46,859 nt of DNA from an uncultured beta proteobacterium (GCA_903873485.1 CAIQOO010000025.1:1-46859); one strand, 5' to 3'; counted from the stretch's first letter, positions 32,423-41,457 are shown. The notes: generated by a model from the letters alone, not told the origin. Program-made: numbers and translations.

Positions 32423-33400
32423 TTAAAACAAATCCAGTTCACCCGCGCTGACCAAGTCTTCAACCGATGTCGTCTCGTTCTCGGCAAAATCATCGGGATT
32501 CCAGTTCAGATTGAAAACAAACTTCTGATTGATGACCAGTGAACGTGCCTGGCTTGGCAATTTGTCCGTCAAGGTGTAGCGGAAACACAGTTGCGGGTTG
32601 TCCGAGCCAAAAGAGATGTACCGATGCAAGTGATTGATGATGATCGGAACCTGCGACAAATTCCGGTCGGCAGTGATGGCCCCCGAATAGCGGTTTTTGA
32701 AGGCACCCCAAATCAGGTTGGTGATTTCACCCAGCACGCTGTTGAGGCTGCGGAAATCGTCAGCCTTGTCCGCGCTGATATGGGTGCGGTCAAACTTGAC
32801 CAGTTCCAGCAGTGACTGCTCTTCCGACTGCAACATCATGTAGCCACGACACCAGTTGTTTTCTATCGGAATCAGGGTGAATAGTTCGCCAAAAATCAGC
32901 TTGTCACGCACGATATAGGGCGTTTCAACTTCGGCTGTCATGTCGATAAACTGACTCTCCAGGGCGCTGATTGTCAACTCCGCAATACCGCGCACCAAAA
33001 CATTGGGATAGACAAAGCTGAAGATCGATTCGTCAAGCGCCACTCTGAGACGGGCCATATTGTTGATGGTGAAGCCGGATGCAAATACGCGTTGATCCTG
33101 TGGCGACAAATCATCAAGGTGCTCGCGACTCTCCCGCCGTAAAAACAGCGGCAATTCCGGGCGAACTGCGTGAATCGCATGACCCAGCCTGATGCCGGCA
33201 CCCGCCTCGGCACCAAAACTCTCGGACAGCAAGATGCCACCCAAATCCACCTTGGACTTCAACACACTCATCACATTGTCGGCCTGCACTTTCAGGGGAA
33301 TCAGGCTGTTGTCGTCGCAAAAAGTCTTGATTCGGGCGTGGCAACTCGGGTCATCGTCGAGCACCAGAAATTTGCTCACAACTTTGATTTCATCATTCAT
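32423..33400 (-). CDS. Pseudo-receiver fused to a CheX-like domain
   Basis: Of 325 residues, about 1-125 fold like a receiver: LVLDDD provides the acidic pocket (D15-D17), but the strand that should carry the phosphoacceptor reads GGILLSES, with Ser/Glu (S59-S61) instead of Asp. It is therefore probably not phosphorylated. Residues about 135-290 resemble the CheX/CheC phosphatase fold, with GEITNLIWG giving the ExxN catalytic pair E225/N228. It may dephosphorylate the neighbouring CheY. The C-terminus ends in SAGELDLF, similar to the end of the next CheX-like protein. The ATG at 33400 lies shortly after the upstream gene's end; the cheY start is 14 bases downstream. Confidence 0.72.
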   Translation of the reverse strand: MNDEIKVVSKFLVLDDDPSCHARIKTFCDDNSLIPLKVQADNVMSVLKSKVDLGGILLSESFGAEAGAGIRLGHAIHAVRPELPLFLRRESREHLDDLSPQDQRVFASGFTINNMARLRVALDESIFSFVYPNVLVRGIAELTISALESQFIDMTAEVETPYIVRDKLIFGELFTLIPIENNWCRGYMMLQSEEQSLLELVKFDRTHISADKADDFRSLNSVLGEITNLIWGAFKNRYSGAITADRNLSQVPIIINHLHRYISFGSDNPQLCFRYTLTDKLPSQARSLVINQKFVFNLNWNPDDFAENETTSVEDLVSAGELDLF

Positions 33401-33431
33401 GGGTGGGGTTCTCCGGATGGTTGGGTGCCTG

Positions 33432-33986
33432 TCAAAACATTTCCAGCTCGCCGCCGCCGACTTCGGCTGCGGTCTTGTCAACGACAAAATCCAGCTTGTC
33501 GTAGCTATTCACACACAGCGTGACATGGAACTGCGCAGTGGCGTTAACGTTCACCTTGAAATGGCGTTTGTGACCAGGATTGAGCAAATGCAGATGTGCA
33601 GCACATTGCCGATCAATGATGTTGGGGGTTGACATGCCAATATGCGGAAAATCGCGAGACAGGTCTCGGCTCAAGGAGCCACAAAACATGTTGGTGCGCT
33701 CGCAAATGGCATCCATAAACACCTGTTGATTCATATCCTGCAAGCTGGTTTTGCTTAACTTGGCCAGGTGCTGCCGGGTTGCATCGTCGGCTGAAAAATG
33801 AATCAATACCATCAACCGAAACAGGTAGGACGATATCGTCAGAACAGCCAGATGCGGCTCGTGTGAGCCGGTCAAATCATGCTGGATATGGATGTCACAA
33901 CTGTCGCTGTCCTGGTCTGTCAGGCAGCTCTTGATGCCTTGCCGCAGCAAGTGATCAAAGCTTTCACAGGCGTTGTTGGTGATCAT
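33432..33986 (-). CDS. CheX-like chemotaxis phosphatase candidate
   Basis: In this 184-residue protein the segment [20 protein letters not shown] carries the E96/N99 ExxN signature of the CheX/CheC/FliY family. The hydrophobic and polar pattern on either side is compatible with one such domain. The N-terminal third is less certain. The protein ends GGGELEMF, similar to the SAGELDLF end of the neighbour. The ATG overlaps the stop of the mini-MCP gene as ATGA, so the two are translationally coupled. The call rests on motif and context; overall similarity to CheX would need a profile search. Confidence 0.6.
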   Translation of the reverse strand: MITNNACESFDHLLRQGIKSCLTDQDSDSCDIHIQHDLTGSHEPHLAVLTISSYLFRLMVLIHFSADDATRQHLAKLSKTSLQDMNQQVFMDAICERTNMFCGSLSRDLSRDFPHIGMSTPNIIDRQCAAHLHLLNPGHKRHFKVNVNATAQFHVTLCVNSYDKLDFVVDKTAAEVGGGELEMF

Positions 33987-34711
33987 GGTGATGGTTCAGC
34001 ACTCAGTCGCTCCCTGATTTTTTTGAAGATCTGTTCGAGGCCGACCAAAGAGCCAATGATCATCTTGCCGCCGGCCTGCAGATCCTGAAACGTGTTCACC
34101 GTGATCAAATCATTTTGGTACAGGTTTTTGCGGTAGTCTGCCGACAGCTTCTCGGCCCGCCCGGCCAGTGTCCTCATCTCATCGGCCACCACCGAAAAGC
34201 CGCGACCCTGCTCGCCGGCACGTGCGGCTTCGATCGACGCATTGAGCGTCACAATCACCATTTGCCGCACGATGGCGCTGAAATCATCGTTCTTGCCATG
34301 CATTTCACGGTTGTGAATGATCAAGTTGTTCATATCGTCGTGCCAGCGCTCAAACGTCTTGACCAAGCCCAGCAAGTCGCTGACACCGCTGCCAAAAGCC
34401 TCACATTCAACCAAGGCCTGACCGTTGACTTCTGAAAAATTGGTTTGAATTTGTGACAGCAATTCTTTGTGTTCATCCAGCGTTGTGGACAACTCGCTGG
34501 CGCTGGAGAGAGCCTCCTGTTCACGCCATTGAAGTTGATCGGTTTGAAGCTGTAATTGCGCCAGCGCTTCTTGCAGTTGATGCTGTACTGCTTGCAATTC
34601 TTTCAGCGGTGTCATGGCGACCATGCCTTGCCTGAGCTGCCGACAACGCCAGGCCATAACAGCACCACCCAGCAAGGTACCCAGCAACAATAACGCTAGT
34701 GATTCGATCAT
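33983..34711 (-). CDS. Minimal membrane-anchored MCP-like signalling protein
   Basis: The 242-residue protein has one N-terminal membrane helix (about 4-22), a coiled coil, and the MCP hairpin tip [16 protein letters not shown] (157-172) followed by [11 protein letters not shown]. There is no periplasmic ligand domain and no HAMP, and the signalling hairpin is far shorter than in classical receptors. The tip is the part that binds CheA/CheW, yet neither a CheW gene nor a CheW domain is present in the cluster. It is the first gene of the operon. I chose the ATG at 34711, which starts just before the helix; the frame extends to 34852 but without a Shine-Dalgarno site. Confidence 0.85.
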   Translation of the reverse strand: MIESLALLLLGTLLGGAVMAWRCRQLRQGMVAMTPLKELQAVQHQLQEALAQLQLQTDQLQWREQEALSSASELSTTLDEHKELLSQIQTNFSEVNGQALVECEAFGSGVSDLLGLVKTFERWHDDMNNLIIHNREMHGKNDDFSAIVRQMVIVTLNASIEAARAGEQGRGFSVVADEMRTLAGRAEKLSADYRKNLYQNDLITVNTFQDLQAGGKMIIGSLVGLEQIFKKIRERLSAEPSP

Positions 34712-35131
34712 GACACGCGGCAGAGTTGAGCCAAACCGGCGATCCAGTCCAGCGTCACAAAAGCTAAAACCATGTGCAACACAGCAGGTTGACGACTCTT
34801 CATGACAAAAAATGCTTTCAACGAAAATTTGACTCTTGAAACCTCCAGCCATCCGTTGAATGGCTCAAACGGTGCTTGACTGAGCCTCGATCATGGCAAG
34901 CAAGTGTGTCGGCTTGATGACATCCGGCCATGATGATCCGGTCAGGTCGAAGCCACGACAGGTCAGTTGACTGCCCAAACCGGGCTGAACGCCGACAGTT
35001 AAATGCAAAGCAAAATGTCGGTTTTACCTGCGCCTTCCTCGCCACGCCCTGCACCCGCCGTCTGACCGGCAGCACGGTGTATGCAGATGGCGGGGTAAAC
35101 ATCATGATTACCCATCAACACCACTGACACC
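34712..35131. other. Intergenic region with an enoyl reductase remnant
   Basis: This gap of about 420 bases separates the divergent mini-MCP and M20 peptidase genes. The right third holds a gene remnant (35024-35127). The rest, including the expected promoter region of the chemosensory operon, shows nothing I can identify. Confidence 0.6.
35024..35127 (+). pseudogene. C-terminal remnant of an enoyl-ACP reductase/SDR gene
   Basis: The frame reads AFLATPCTRRLTGSTVYADG, then GVNIMITHQHH and a stop. The block resembles the C-terminal end of FabI-type enoyl reductases of the SDR family (…TG.TVYVDGG.NIM). No upstream part of the gene is present, so it is a fragment left by a deletion or insertion. 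Confidence 0.6.
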
Positions 35132-36364
35132 ATGAATGATTACACCCGACTCGATGCCTGGATTAATGCCCACTTTGACGAACAAGTGGCGTTTTTGCAG
35201 CAACTCATCCGCGTGCCGACCGACACGCCGCCGGGCAACAACGCGCCGCATGCCGAGCGCACCGCCGAACTGCTGGGCGCCATGGGGCTGCCCGCAGCAA
35301 AGCACCCGGTGCCCGCCGCCGAAGTCCACGCCGCCGGGCTGCAAAGCATCACCAACCTGATCGTGCGCCGCCGCTACGGACCCGGCGGCAAAACCATTGC
35401 GCTCAACGCCCACGGCGACGTGGTGCCGCCCGGCGATGGCTGGACCCATGACCCTTACGGTGGCGAGATTGCGGACGGCAAGATATATGGCCGCGCCAGT
35501 GCCGTCAGCAAATGCGACTTTTCCACTTACGCCTTTGCCATTCGCGCGCTGGAGGCGGTTGCAAAGCCCGAACAAGGGCAGATTGACCTGTTGCTGACTT
35601 ACGATGAAGAATTTGGCGGCGAGGTCGGCCCGGGCTGGCTGCTCAAACACCAGCTCACCGCGCCTGATTTGATGATTGCCGCCGGTTTCAGCTACCAGGT
35701 GATTACTGCCCACAATGGCTGCCTGCAACTCGAAGTCACCGTGCATGGCCAGATGGCCCATGCCGCCATTCCTGAGTCGGGGGTCGATGCGCTGCAGGCG
35801 GCAGTGAAAATTCTCAATGCGCTCTATGCGCAAAACACGCGCTACCAGGCCATCACCTCGCAGGTTCAGGGCATCAGCCACCCTTACCTGAACGTCGGGC
35901 TGATTGAGGGCGGCACCAACACCAATGTGATCCCCGGGCGCGTCAGCTTCAAGCTTGACCGGCGCATGATCCCCGAGGAAAACGCGGCCGAAGTCGAGGC
36001 CAGCCTGCGCGAGCTCATCAACCGGACTGCAGCCGGCTTGCCCGGCATCCGCGTCGATATCCGGCGCATGCTGCTGGCGCACAGCATGCAGCCGCTGCCT
36101 GGCAACCAGCCGCTGGTCGATGCCATTCAACAGCATGGCAAGGCCGTGTTTGGCGAAGACATTCCGGCTCTGGGCACGCCGCTTTATACCGATGTGCGGC
36201 TGTTTTGCGAGGTCGGCATCCCTGGCGTGATCTACGGCGCCGGGCCGCGCAGCGTGCTCGAATCACATGCCAAACGCGCCGACGAACGGCTCGACCTGGC
36301 CGATTTGCGCCGCGCCACCCAGGTGGTGGCACGCAGCTTGCGTGATCTTTTGCGGCAAGGCTGA
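35132..36364 (+). CDS. M20-family metallopeptidase/deacylase (ArgE/DapE-like)
   Basis: The 410-residue cytosolic enzyme has LNAHGDVVPPGDGW with the first metal His and Asp, GRASAVSKCDF with a bridging Asp, YDEEFGGEVGP with the catalytic and metal Glu pair, and a C-terminal ESHAKRADERL with the last His. The dimerisation lid domain sits in the middle (NGCLQLEVTVHGQMAHAAIP). The group includes acetylornithine and succinyl-diaminopimelate deacylases and amino-acylases; the substrate is not clear. The ATG at 35132 lacks a strong Shine-Dalgarno site and lies right after the enoyl reductase remnant. It is followed by malic enzyme on the same strand, 68 bases downstream. Confidence 0.9.
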   Translation: MNDYTRLDAWINAHFDEQVAFLQQLIRVPTDTPPGNNAPHAERTAELLGAMGLPAAKHPVPAAEVHAAGLQSITNLIVRRRYGPGGKTIALNAHGDVVPPGDGWTHDPYGGEIADGKIYGRASAVSKCDFSTYAFAIRALEAVAKPEQGQIDLLLTYDEEFGGEVGPGWLLKHQLTAPDLMIAAGFSYQVITAHNGCLQLEVTVHGQMAHAAIPESGVDALQAAVKILNALYAQNTRYQAITSQVQGISHPYLNVGLIEGGTNTNVIPGRVSFKLDRRMIPEENAAEVEASLRELINRTAAGLPGIRVDIRRMLLAHSMQPLPGNQPLVDAIQQHGKAVFGEDIPALGTPLYTDVRLFCEVGIPGVIYGAGPRSVLESHAKRADERLDLADLRRATQVVARSLRDLLRQG

Positions 36365-36432
36365 CCTGATCCCAAATTGCGGCTGTCTTACAGGAGTAAA
36401 GTAGCGCCCGTCAAATCAACACTGGAGAAATT

Positions 36433-38772
36433 TTGAGTACCCCACTTTCCCCCTCTGAGCAAGCCCTGCGCGATGCAACCGCCGAGTACCACCGCACCCC
36501 AACCCGTGGCAAGATATCCGTCAACGCCACCAAGCCGCTGAACAACCAGCGCGATCTGTCGCTGGCCTACTCGCCCGGTGTCGCCTACCCCTGCCTGGAG
36601 ATTCAGGCCAACCCGGCGATGGCGCACGAGTACACCAGCCGGGGCAACCTGGTCGGCGTCATCACCAACGGCACGGCAGTGCTGGGGCTGGGCGACATTG
36701 GCCCGCTGGCCGGCAAGCCGGTGATGGAGGGCAAGGGCTGCCTGTTCAAGAAATTCGCCGATATCGACGTGTTTGACATTGAACTGGCCGAGCGCGACCC
36801 GGACAAGCTGATCGAAATCATTGCCGCCATGGAGCCCACCCTGGGCGGCATCAACCTCGAAGACATCAAGGCCCCCGAGTGCTTCTACATCGAGCAAAAG
36901 CTCAGCGAGCGCATGGGCATCCCGGTGTTTCACGACGACCAGCATGGCACCGCCATCATCTCCAGCGCCGCGCTGATCAATGGCCTGGAACTGGTCGGCA
37001 AGGCGATTGGCGATGTGCGCGTGGCGGTGTCGGGTGCCGGTGCTGCGGCAATAGCCTGCCTGAATGTCATGGTCGGCTTGGGCGTGCAGGTCAAAAATGT
37101 GTTTGTCTGCGACTCCAAAGGGATCGTTTACCAGGGCCGCCCCGGTGGCTACGACGAGTCAAAAGCCCGCTTTGCCCAGGACACCGCGCTGCGCACGCTG
37201 GCCGATGCCTGCAACGGTGCCGATGTGTTCCTGGGCTGCTCGGCCGCCGGTGTGCTGACGCAAGACATGGTCAAGAGCATGGCTTCGCAGCCGATCATCC
37301 TGGCGCTGGCCAACCCGGAGCCTGAAATTCGCCCGGAACTGGCCAAGGCGGTGCGGCCCGACTGCATCATTGCCACCGGTCGCTCGGACTACCCGAACCA
37401 GGTCAACAATGTGCTGTGCTTTCCCTACATCTTTCGTGGTGCCCTCGATTGCGGCGCCACCAAGATCACCGAAGAGATGAAACTCGCCTGCGTATATGAA
37501 ATTGCCGCGCTGGCCAAGGCCGACATCAGCGAAGAAGTGGCCAATGCCTACGCCGGCCAGGAACTGGCTTTTGGCGTCGATTTCATCATCCCGAAACCGT
37601 TTGACTCGCGCCTGATCCTGCGCATTGCACCCGCCGTCGCGGCGGCGGCCGAACGCTCTGGCGTGGCGGCGCGCCCGATCAAGGACCTGGAGGCCTATCG
37701 CCGCACCCTGCTGCGCTTTGTTTATTCCACCGGCATGCTGATGGAGCCGGTGTTCAATGCCGCGCGCAAGGCACCCCTGACTTCCAAGCGCGTTGCTTAT
37801 GCCGAAGGTGAAGACGAGCGGGTGCTGCGGGCGGTGCAAATTGTGGTCGAAGGCGGCATGGCGCGCCCGATCCTGATTGGCCGTCCGGCCGTCATCGAAG
37901 CACGCATTGCCAAGGCCGGCCTGAACCTGCAACTGGGCCGCGACTTTGACTGCTGCAACCCCGAAGAAGACCCGCGTTTTCGCCAATACTGGGAAACCTA
38001 CCACCATATCATGGGCCGCCAGGGTGTCACTCCGCAGGCCGCCAAGGCGGCGGTGCGCCGCAGTACCACCATCATTGCCGCGCTGATGGTCAAACTCGGC
38101 CACGCCGATGCCATGCTGTGCGGCATGCATGGCCGCTTTGACGCACACATGAACCATGTGCGCAACGTGATTGGTTTGCGCCCCGGCGTCTCGGTGCTGG
38201 CCACGCTCAACGCGCTGATGCTGGAACATCACTCGCTGTTTGTCGCCGATACCTACATCAACGAAGACCCGACGGCCGAGCAACTCGCCATCATTGCCCG
38301 CATGGCGGCAGACGAAGTGCGCCGCTTTGGCCTGAAACCCAAGGTGGCGTTTTTGTCGCACTCCAATTTTGGTTCATCGGATCGCCCGTCGGCGCGCAAG
38401 GTGCGGCTGGCGCGTGACCTGTTCAAGCTGGCCTGCCCCGGTGTCGAGTGCGAAGGTGAAATACGCGGCGACGCCGCGCTGTCCGAGGACATCCGGCACA
38501 AGAGCCTGCTGGAATCGACCCTGAGCGGCTCGGCCAATATCCTGATCTGCCCGAACCTGGACTCGGCCAACATCTTGTTCAATGTGCTCAAGATGACCGT
38601 CAGCCAGGGGGTCACCGTTGGTCCTATCTTGCTGGGTGCGGCGGCCACCGCCCATGTACTGTCGCTGTCTTCCGATTCGCATCGGGTGGTGAACATGACG
38701 GCGCTGGCGGTAGCCGATGTCAACGCGGTGCGCGAGAGCTCAGCCGCCCGGGGTCCGGCTGGCGTGGCCTAG
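36433..38772 (+). CDS. maeB: NADP-dependent malic enzyme with phosphotransacetylase-like C-terminal domain
   Basis: The 779-residue enzyme decarboxylates malate to pyruvate with NADP+. The N-terminal malic domain shows [20 protein letters not shown] and [10 protein letters not shown]. An NAD(P)-binding domain with [13 protein letters not shown] follows. A phosphotransacetylase-like region of about 330 residues follows from about residue 445; in MaeB-type enzymes it is regulatory, not catalytic. The length is typical of MaeB. The start is TTG at 36433, preceded by GGAG at about five bases; no ATG fits the conserved N-terminus. Confidence 0.96.
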   Translation: MSTPLSPSEQALRDATAEYHRTPTRGKISVNATKPLNNQRDLSLAYSPGVAYPCLEIQANPAMAHEYTSRGNLVGVITNGTAVLGLGDIGPLAGKPVMEGKGCLFKKFADIDVFDIELAERDPDKLIEIIAAMEPTLGGINLEDIKAPECFYIEQKLSERMGIPVFHDDQHGTAIISSAALINGLELVGKAIGDVRVAVSGAGAAAIACLNVMVGLGVQVKNVFVCDSKGIVYQGRPGGYDESKARFAQDTALRTLADACNGADVFLGCSAAGVLTQDMVKSMASQPIILALANPEPEIRPELAKAVRPDCIIATGRSDYPNQVNNVLCFPYIFRGALDCGATKITEEMKLACVYEIAALAKADISEEVANAYAGQELAFGVDFIIPKPFDSRLILRIAPAVAAAAERSGVAARPIKDLEAYRRTLLRFVYSTGMLMEPVFNAARKAPLTSKRVAYAEGEDERVLRAVQIVVEGGMARPILIGRPAVIEARIAKAGLNLQLGRDFDCCNPEEDPRFRQYWETYHHIMGRQGVTPQAAKAAVRRSTTIIAALMVKLGHADAMLCGMHGRFDAHMNHVRNVIGLRPGVSVLATLNALMLEHHSLFVADTYINEDPTAEQLAIIARMAADEVRRFGLKPKVAFLSHSNFGSSDRPSARKVRLARDLFKLACPGVECEGEIRGDAALSEDIRHKSLLESTLSGSANILICPNLDSANILFNVLKMTVSQGVTVGPILLGAAATAHVLSLSSDSHRVVNMTALAVADVNAVRESSAARGPAGVA

Positions 38773-38973
38773 CCGAGGCGAAGCGGCCTGGCGCTGGCGG
38801 ACAACATCCCCGGCGCCCCCGGTTGCGCGATGAATTGCGCATCGCCGAGCTTGAAATTGGCAGAATTTCCGGCATCTCCCGCAAATAAACGCTGGCACCG
38901 GCAAGCTGAGCTTTTTTATCGCGGGTTGCATTGCCTGCGGCTGCCGCATGACTTCGCCGCCTAAACTCAAAAG

Positions 38974-39804
38974 ATGACCTGGCACGCCCAACTCAACATG
39001 GATTACCGCACCCTGCAGCAGCGCACGGTGGTGCGGCACAGCCACAAGGGGCCACTGCGGCTGCTGCAGAGCCTGTACCCCGAGGGCGACGCGATCTGCC
39101 ATAACGTGCTGGTGCATCCCCCGGGCGGGCTGGTTGGTGGTGACACGCTCGCCATCGACATCAGCGCCAGCGGGTCTGCACATGGCCTGGTGACCACCCC
39201 CGGTGCGACACGCTTTTACCGGTGTGCCGCAGAGCCTGCCATCCAGCGCAGCCACATCAGCCTGGCAGACCAGGCCCGGCTGGAGTGGCTGCCGCTGGAG
39301 GCGATTGCCTATAACCAGTGCCAGGCGGAAAACCACCTGATTCTGAAGCTGTCCCGGCAAGCCGAGTTGATCGGCTGGGACATCACGGCGTTTGGGCTGC
39401 CTGCTGCGTCGCTACCTTTTGAACAGGGCAGTTTCTTGCAGCATATTGAAGTGCCCGGTGTCTGGCTGGAGCGCGGTCGCCTGGATGCCGCCGACACCCG
39501 GCTGATGGACGGCCCGACCGGGCTGGCCGGCCAGCGCTGCATGGCATCGCTGTTTTTTGTCTCGGGTGCTGCACTCGACAGAAACCGGCGCGAAGCCGGA
39601 TTGGCGTTGGCACGCGACATTGTCGCCAACCACGCCCTGGATGCAACCGCCGGCGTCACCTGCCCCAACAGCCAGGTGATGGTGTTGCGCGTGCTGTCAC
39701 CGCTGGTCGAGCCTGCCGTCCATCTGTTGCGGCAAGTGTGGCTAGGCTGGCGCGCCCATTTCTGGCAACTGCCAGCAGTCAGCCCGCGGATTTGGTCAAC
39801 TTGA
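38974..39804 (+). CDS. ureD: Urease accessory protein UreD, without adjacent urease genes
   Basis: The 276-residue protein has the UreD pattern RTVVRHSHKGPLRLLQ, then SLYPEG and HPPGGLVGGD, and a C-terminal half with GWDITAFGLP. UreD helps assemble the nickel centre of urease together with UreF and UreG. In related bacteria ureD is followed by ureABC; here it is followed by toxin-antitoxin DNA. The gene looks full length and its C-terminus is normal. The ATG at 38974 fits the family. The urease operon could be elsewhere, or this could be a relict left by a rearrangement. Confidence 0.92.
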   Translation: MTWHAQLNMDYRTLQQRTVVRHSHKGPLRLLQSLYPEGDAICHNVLVHPPGGLVGGDTLAIDISASGSAHGLVTTPGATRFYRCAAEPAIQRSHISLADQARLEWLPLEAIAYNQCQAENHLILKLSRQAELIGWDITAFGLPAASLPFEQGSFLQHIEVPGVWLERGRLDAADTRLMDGPTGLAGQRCMASLFFVSGAALDRNRREAGLALARDIVANHALDATAGVTCPNSQVMVLRVLSPLVEPAVHLLRQVWLGWRAHFWQLPAVSPRIWST

Positions 39805-39975
39805 AAACTGACTTGAAGGCTTTTTTCACCAAGTTGACGATCTGGAATCGGTTTGCATCCGGTTGTTGGCAACGACAGGCAATCGCCCCAGCTTGGCTGT
39901 TTGCGCTGCTGTTGCTTTGAGTTAATCAGGCGGCATTGCCTGGTTTGCAAGCTTTCATAGCCTGTATGGTTTTTT

Positions 39976-40305
39976 TTATGCGGAATTGACGCGCGTGCGC
40001 CTGCTATCGCGTTTCAGTCGAATCTCAACGGTTCTGCCAACAGCGCTGGCCGCTTTGATCAAGGTATCGAGCTGGATAGACAAGTTGCTCGGGTCAAGCA
40101 CCCGATCAAGTTGGGAGCGACTGGTGGCCATGCGCTGAGCCATAGCAACCTTGCTGAGCTTGCAGCTTTGCATGGCTTCATCCAATTGCTCGGCCAACGC
40201 CCGTTTAAGAGCGCGTGCCTGAACCTCTTCAAAGATGCCATCCTCTTTAAGAAAGTCATCAAAACTGCTCCCGGTATGTGGGTTCACTTTAGTCTGTTTG
40301 GCCAT
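39976..40305 (-). CDS. XRE-type antitoxin (HigA-like)
   Basis: The 109-residue protein has a C-terminal helix-turn-helix (LSKVAMAQRMATSRSQLDRV) of the kind found in HigA-type and related antitoxins. It overlaps the end of an incomplete toxin gene on the same strand: the toxin stop codon lies inside the antitoxin's first codons. Since the toxin's N-terminal half is missing, the antitoxin may be an orphan regulator or on its way to loss. It is oriented towards ureD. Confidence 0.82.
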   Translation of the reverse strand: MAKQTKVNPHTGSSFDDFLKEDGIFEEVQARALKRALAEQLDEAMQSCKLSKVAMAQRMATSRSQLDRVLDPSNLSIQLDTLIKAASAVGRTVEIRLKRDSRRTRVNSA

Positions 40306-40477
40306 TTTTCCACTCCTTCAGGCGCTTGCCTGCCAATTCAATATCGCTGGGGTTTGTCTGCCGGGTCTTCTTGATGAAAGCGTGCAACAAGATCATTTCA
40401 GCGCCTTCAACAGCGAACAATATCCGCGCAATCCGGTTGCCAATCTTGCTGCGCAGTGCTTCACCCTCCTGGCGGTC
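40289..40477 (-). pseudogene. Truncated HigB/RelE-type toxin, N-terminal half missing
   Basis: The minus strand encodes LRSKIGNRIARILFAVEGAE, then MILLHAFIKKTRQTNPSDIE and LAGKRLKEWKNGQTD with a stop at 40289. This is the C-terminal half of a phage-Gp49/HigB-type toxin, whose hallmark is the LHAFIKKT segment. In frame, a TGA (complement of 40478-40480) precedes it, and no start codon or N-terminal half is found upstream. It overlaps the XRE antitoxin gene, as in an intact pair. Confidence 0.75.
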
Positions 40478-40596
40478 TCAGGCTGGTCTGCGCAGTATGC
40501 CCAAACGCCACCACAAGCTGTTTAGCCGCATTGCCAGCTTCTGAGCGCTTTACGCCGTTGCCTGCCGGGAGGTGCGCAACATGCCCCGCGAACTCA

Positions 40597-40619
40597 ACTT
40601 GTGAACAAGTGATTACAAT
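40597..40619 (+). promoter_or_regulatory. Operator-like palindrome and -10 element of the intact HigBA pair
   Basis: ACTTGTGAACAAGT (40597-40610) is a perfect palindrome around a GA centre. TACAAT (40614-40619) follows and ends six bases before the GTG start at 40626, giving little or no leader. The -35 is weak. The palindrome is the likely binding site of the antitoxin for autorepression. Confidence 0.5.
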
Positions 40620-40625
40620 TATTGC

Positions 40626-40916
40626 GTGTTCAGAATCAAACAACTGCCCGAATTCACCGAGTGGCTTGACAGCATCCAGGACGGACTGACCGTCATGCGC
40701 TTGCGCAAACGTTTGCGCAAGGTGACGCTTGGAAACCTGGGTGATGTCAAACCGGTGGCTGATGGCGTGTGGGAGATGCGTGAGTTCTTCGGCCCCGGCT
40801 GGCGCATGTACTATGTGCAGCAGAGTGAGGTGTTGATCGTGATGCTCGGTGGTGGCGAAAAGTCCACTCAACAGGCCGATATCGCTGCGGCTGTTGCACT
40901 GTCTAAAACCCTTTGA
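40626..40916 (+). CDS. HigB/RelE-type toxin (Gp49-like addiction module killer protein)
   Basis: The 96-residue basic protein has LPEFTEWLDSIQDG at the N-terminus, MRLRKRLRKVTLGNLGDVK in the middle, and WEMREFFGPGWRMYYVQQ and IVMLGGGEKSTQQADI near the end. These are the landmarks of the addiction-module killer family related to RelE, a ribosome-dependent mRNase. The GTG start at 40626 gives the full family length. The antitoxin starts 13 bases downstream of the stop, in the toxin-first order typical of HigBA. Confidence 0.92.
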   Translation: MFRIKQLPEFTEWLDSIQDGLTVMRLRKRLRKVTLGNLGDVKPVADGVWEMREFFGPGWRMYYVQQSEVLIVMLGGGEKSTQQADIAAAVALSKTL

Positions 40917-40928
40917 AAGAGTACTGCC

Positions 40929-41261
40929 ATGACAAAGAAAATCAATGTCGCCGACCTGCCCGAGTTCGACATGGTCGAACACCTCAAAACCGATCAAGAT
41001 ATTGCCAACTACCTGACCGTGGTACTCGAAGACAACGACCCGGCCTTGCTGACAGCCGCGCTTGGCGACATTGCCCGCGCCCGCGGCATGTCTGACATCG
41101 CCCGCGCTTCTGGCCTGACGCGTGAAGCCCTTTACAAGGCCTTGCGCCCCAACTCGCAGCCCCGCTTTGACACGATTGCCCGCGTCTGTGCAGCGCTTGG
41201 GCTGAAACTTGTCGCGCAGGTGGCACCGGTGTCAACTTGCCGGGTTGAATCAGCACATTGA
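40929..41261 (+). CDS. HigA-type antitoxin (addiction module antidote)
   Basis: The 110-residue protein has FDMVEHLKTDQDIANYL, then TAALGDIARARGMSDIARAS and GLTREALYKALRPNSQPRFD, a helix-turn-helix domain diagnostic of the antidote partners of Gp49/HigB-type toxins. It should neutralise the toxin upstream and repress the shared promoter. AAAGAG precedes the ATG at 40929. The last 15 residues after KLVAQVA are less conserved. Confidence 0.93.
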   Translation: MTKKINVADLPEFDMVEHLKTDQDIANYLTVVLEDNDPALLTAALGDIARARGMSDIARASGLTREALYKALRPNSQPRFDTIARVCAALGLKLVAQVAPVSTCRVESAH

Positions 41262-41350
41262 TGCAAGCGCGCAGCGCCCCGAAGGCAGCAGCACCGTTCA
41301 ATTAGACCTACTCAAACCTGCCTAAACAGGTTCAAAGCTAATTTTCTGCT

Positions 41351-41449
41351 TCACTGACCACACTCGGGGCAGACCCACGCACGCACGCCCAGCGGCAGTA
41401 TCTCAAGCTTGTAGCCACAATCAGAACAAGTCATCTGCTTTGGAGCATC
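41351..41449 (-). pseudogene. Remnant of an IS200/IS605-type TnpB gene
   Basis: The minus strand encodes KQMTCSDCGYKLEILPLGVR, then AWVCPECGQ and a stop. Two CxxC pairs with the VR.W.CPECG context match the zinc ribbon of TnpB/OrfB. The usual downstream HDRD…NAA motif is lost, and the upstream part is cut off about ten bases before a copy of the interspersed repeat. Confidence 0.65.
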
Positions 41450-41457
41450 ACAAATGA

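Noticed and set aside
39805..39975. Possible gene between ureD and the XRE antitoxin
   Set aside because: The short frame 39738-39920 overlaps ureD and resembles nothing; the A/T run at 39970 is too weak for a terminator call.
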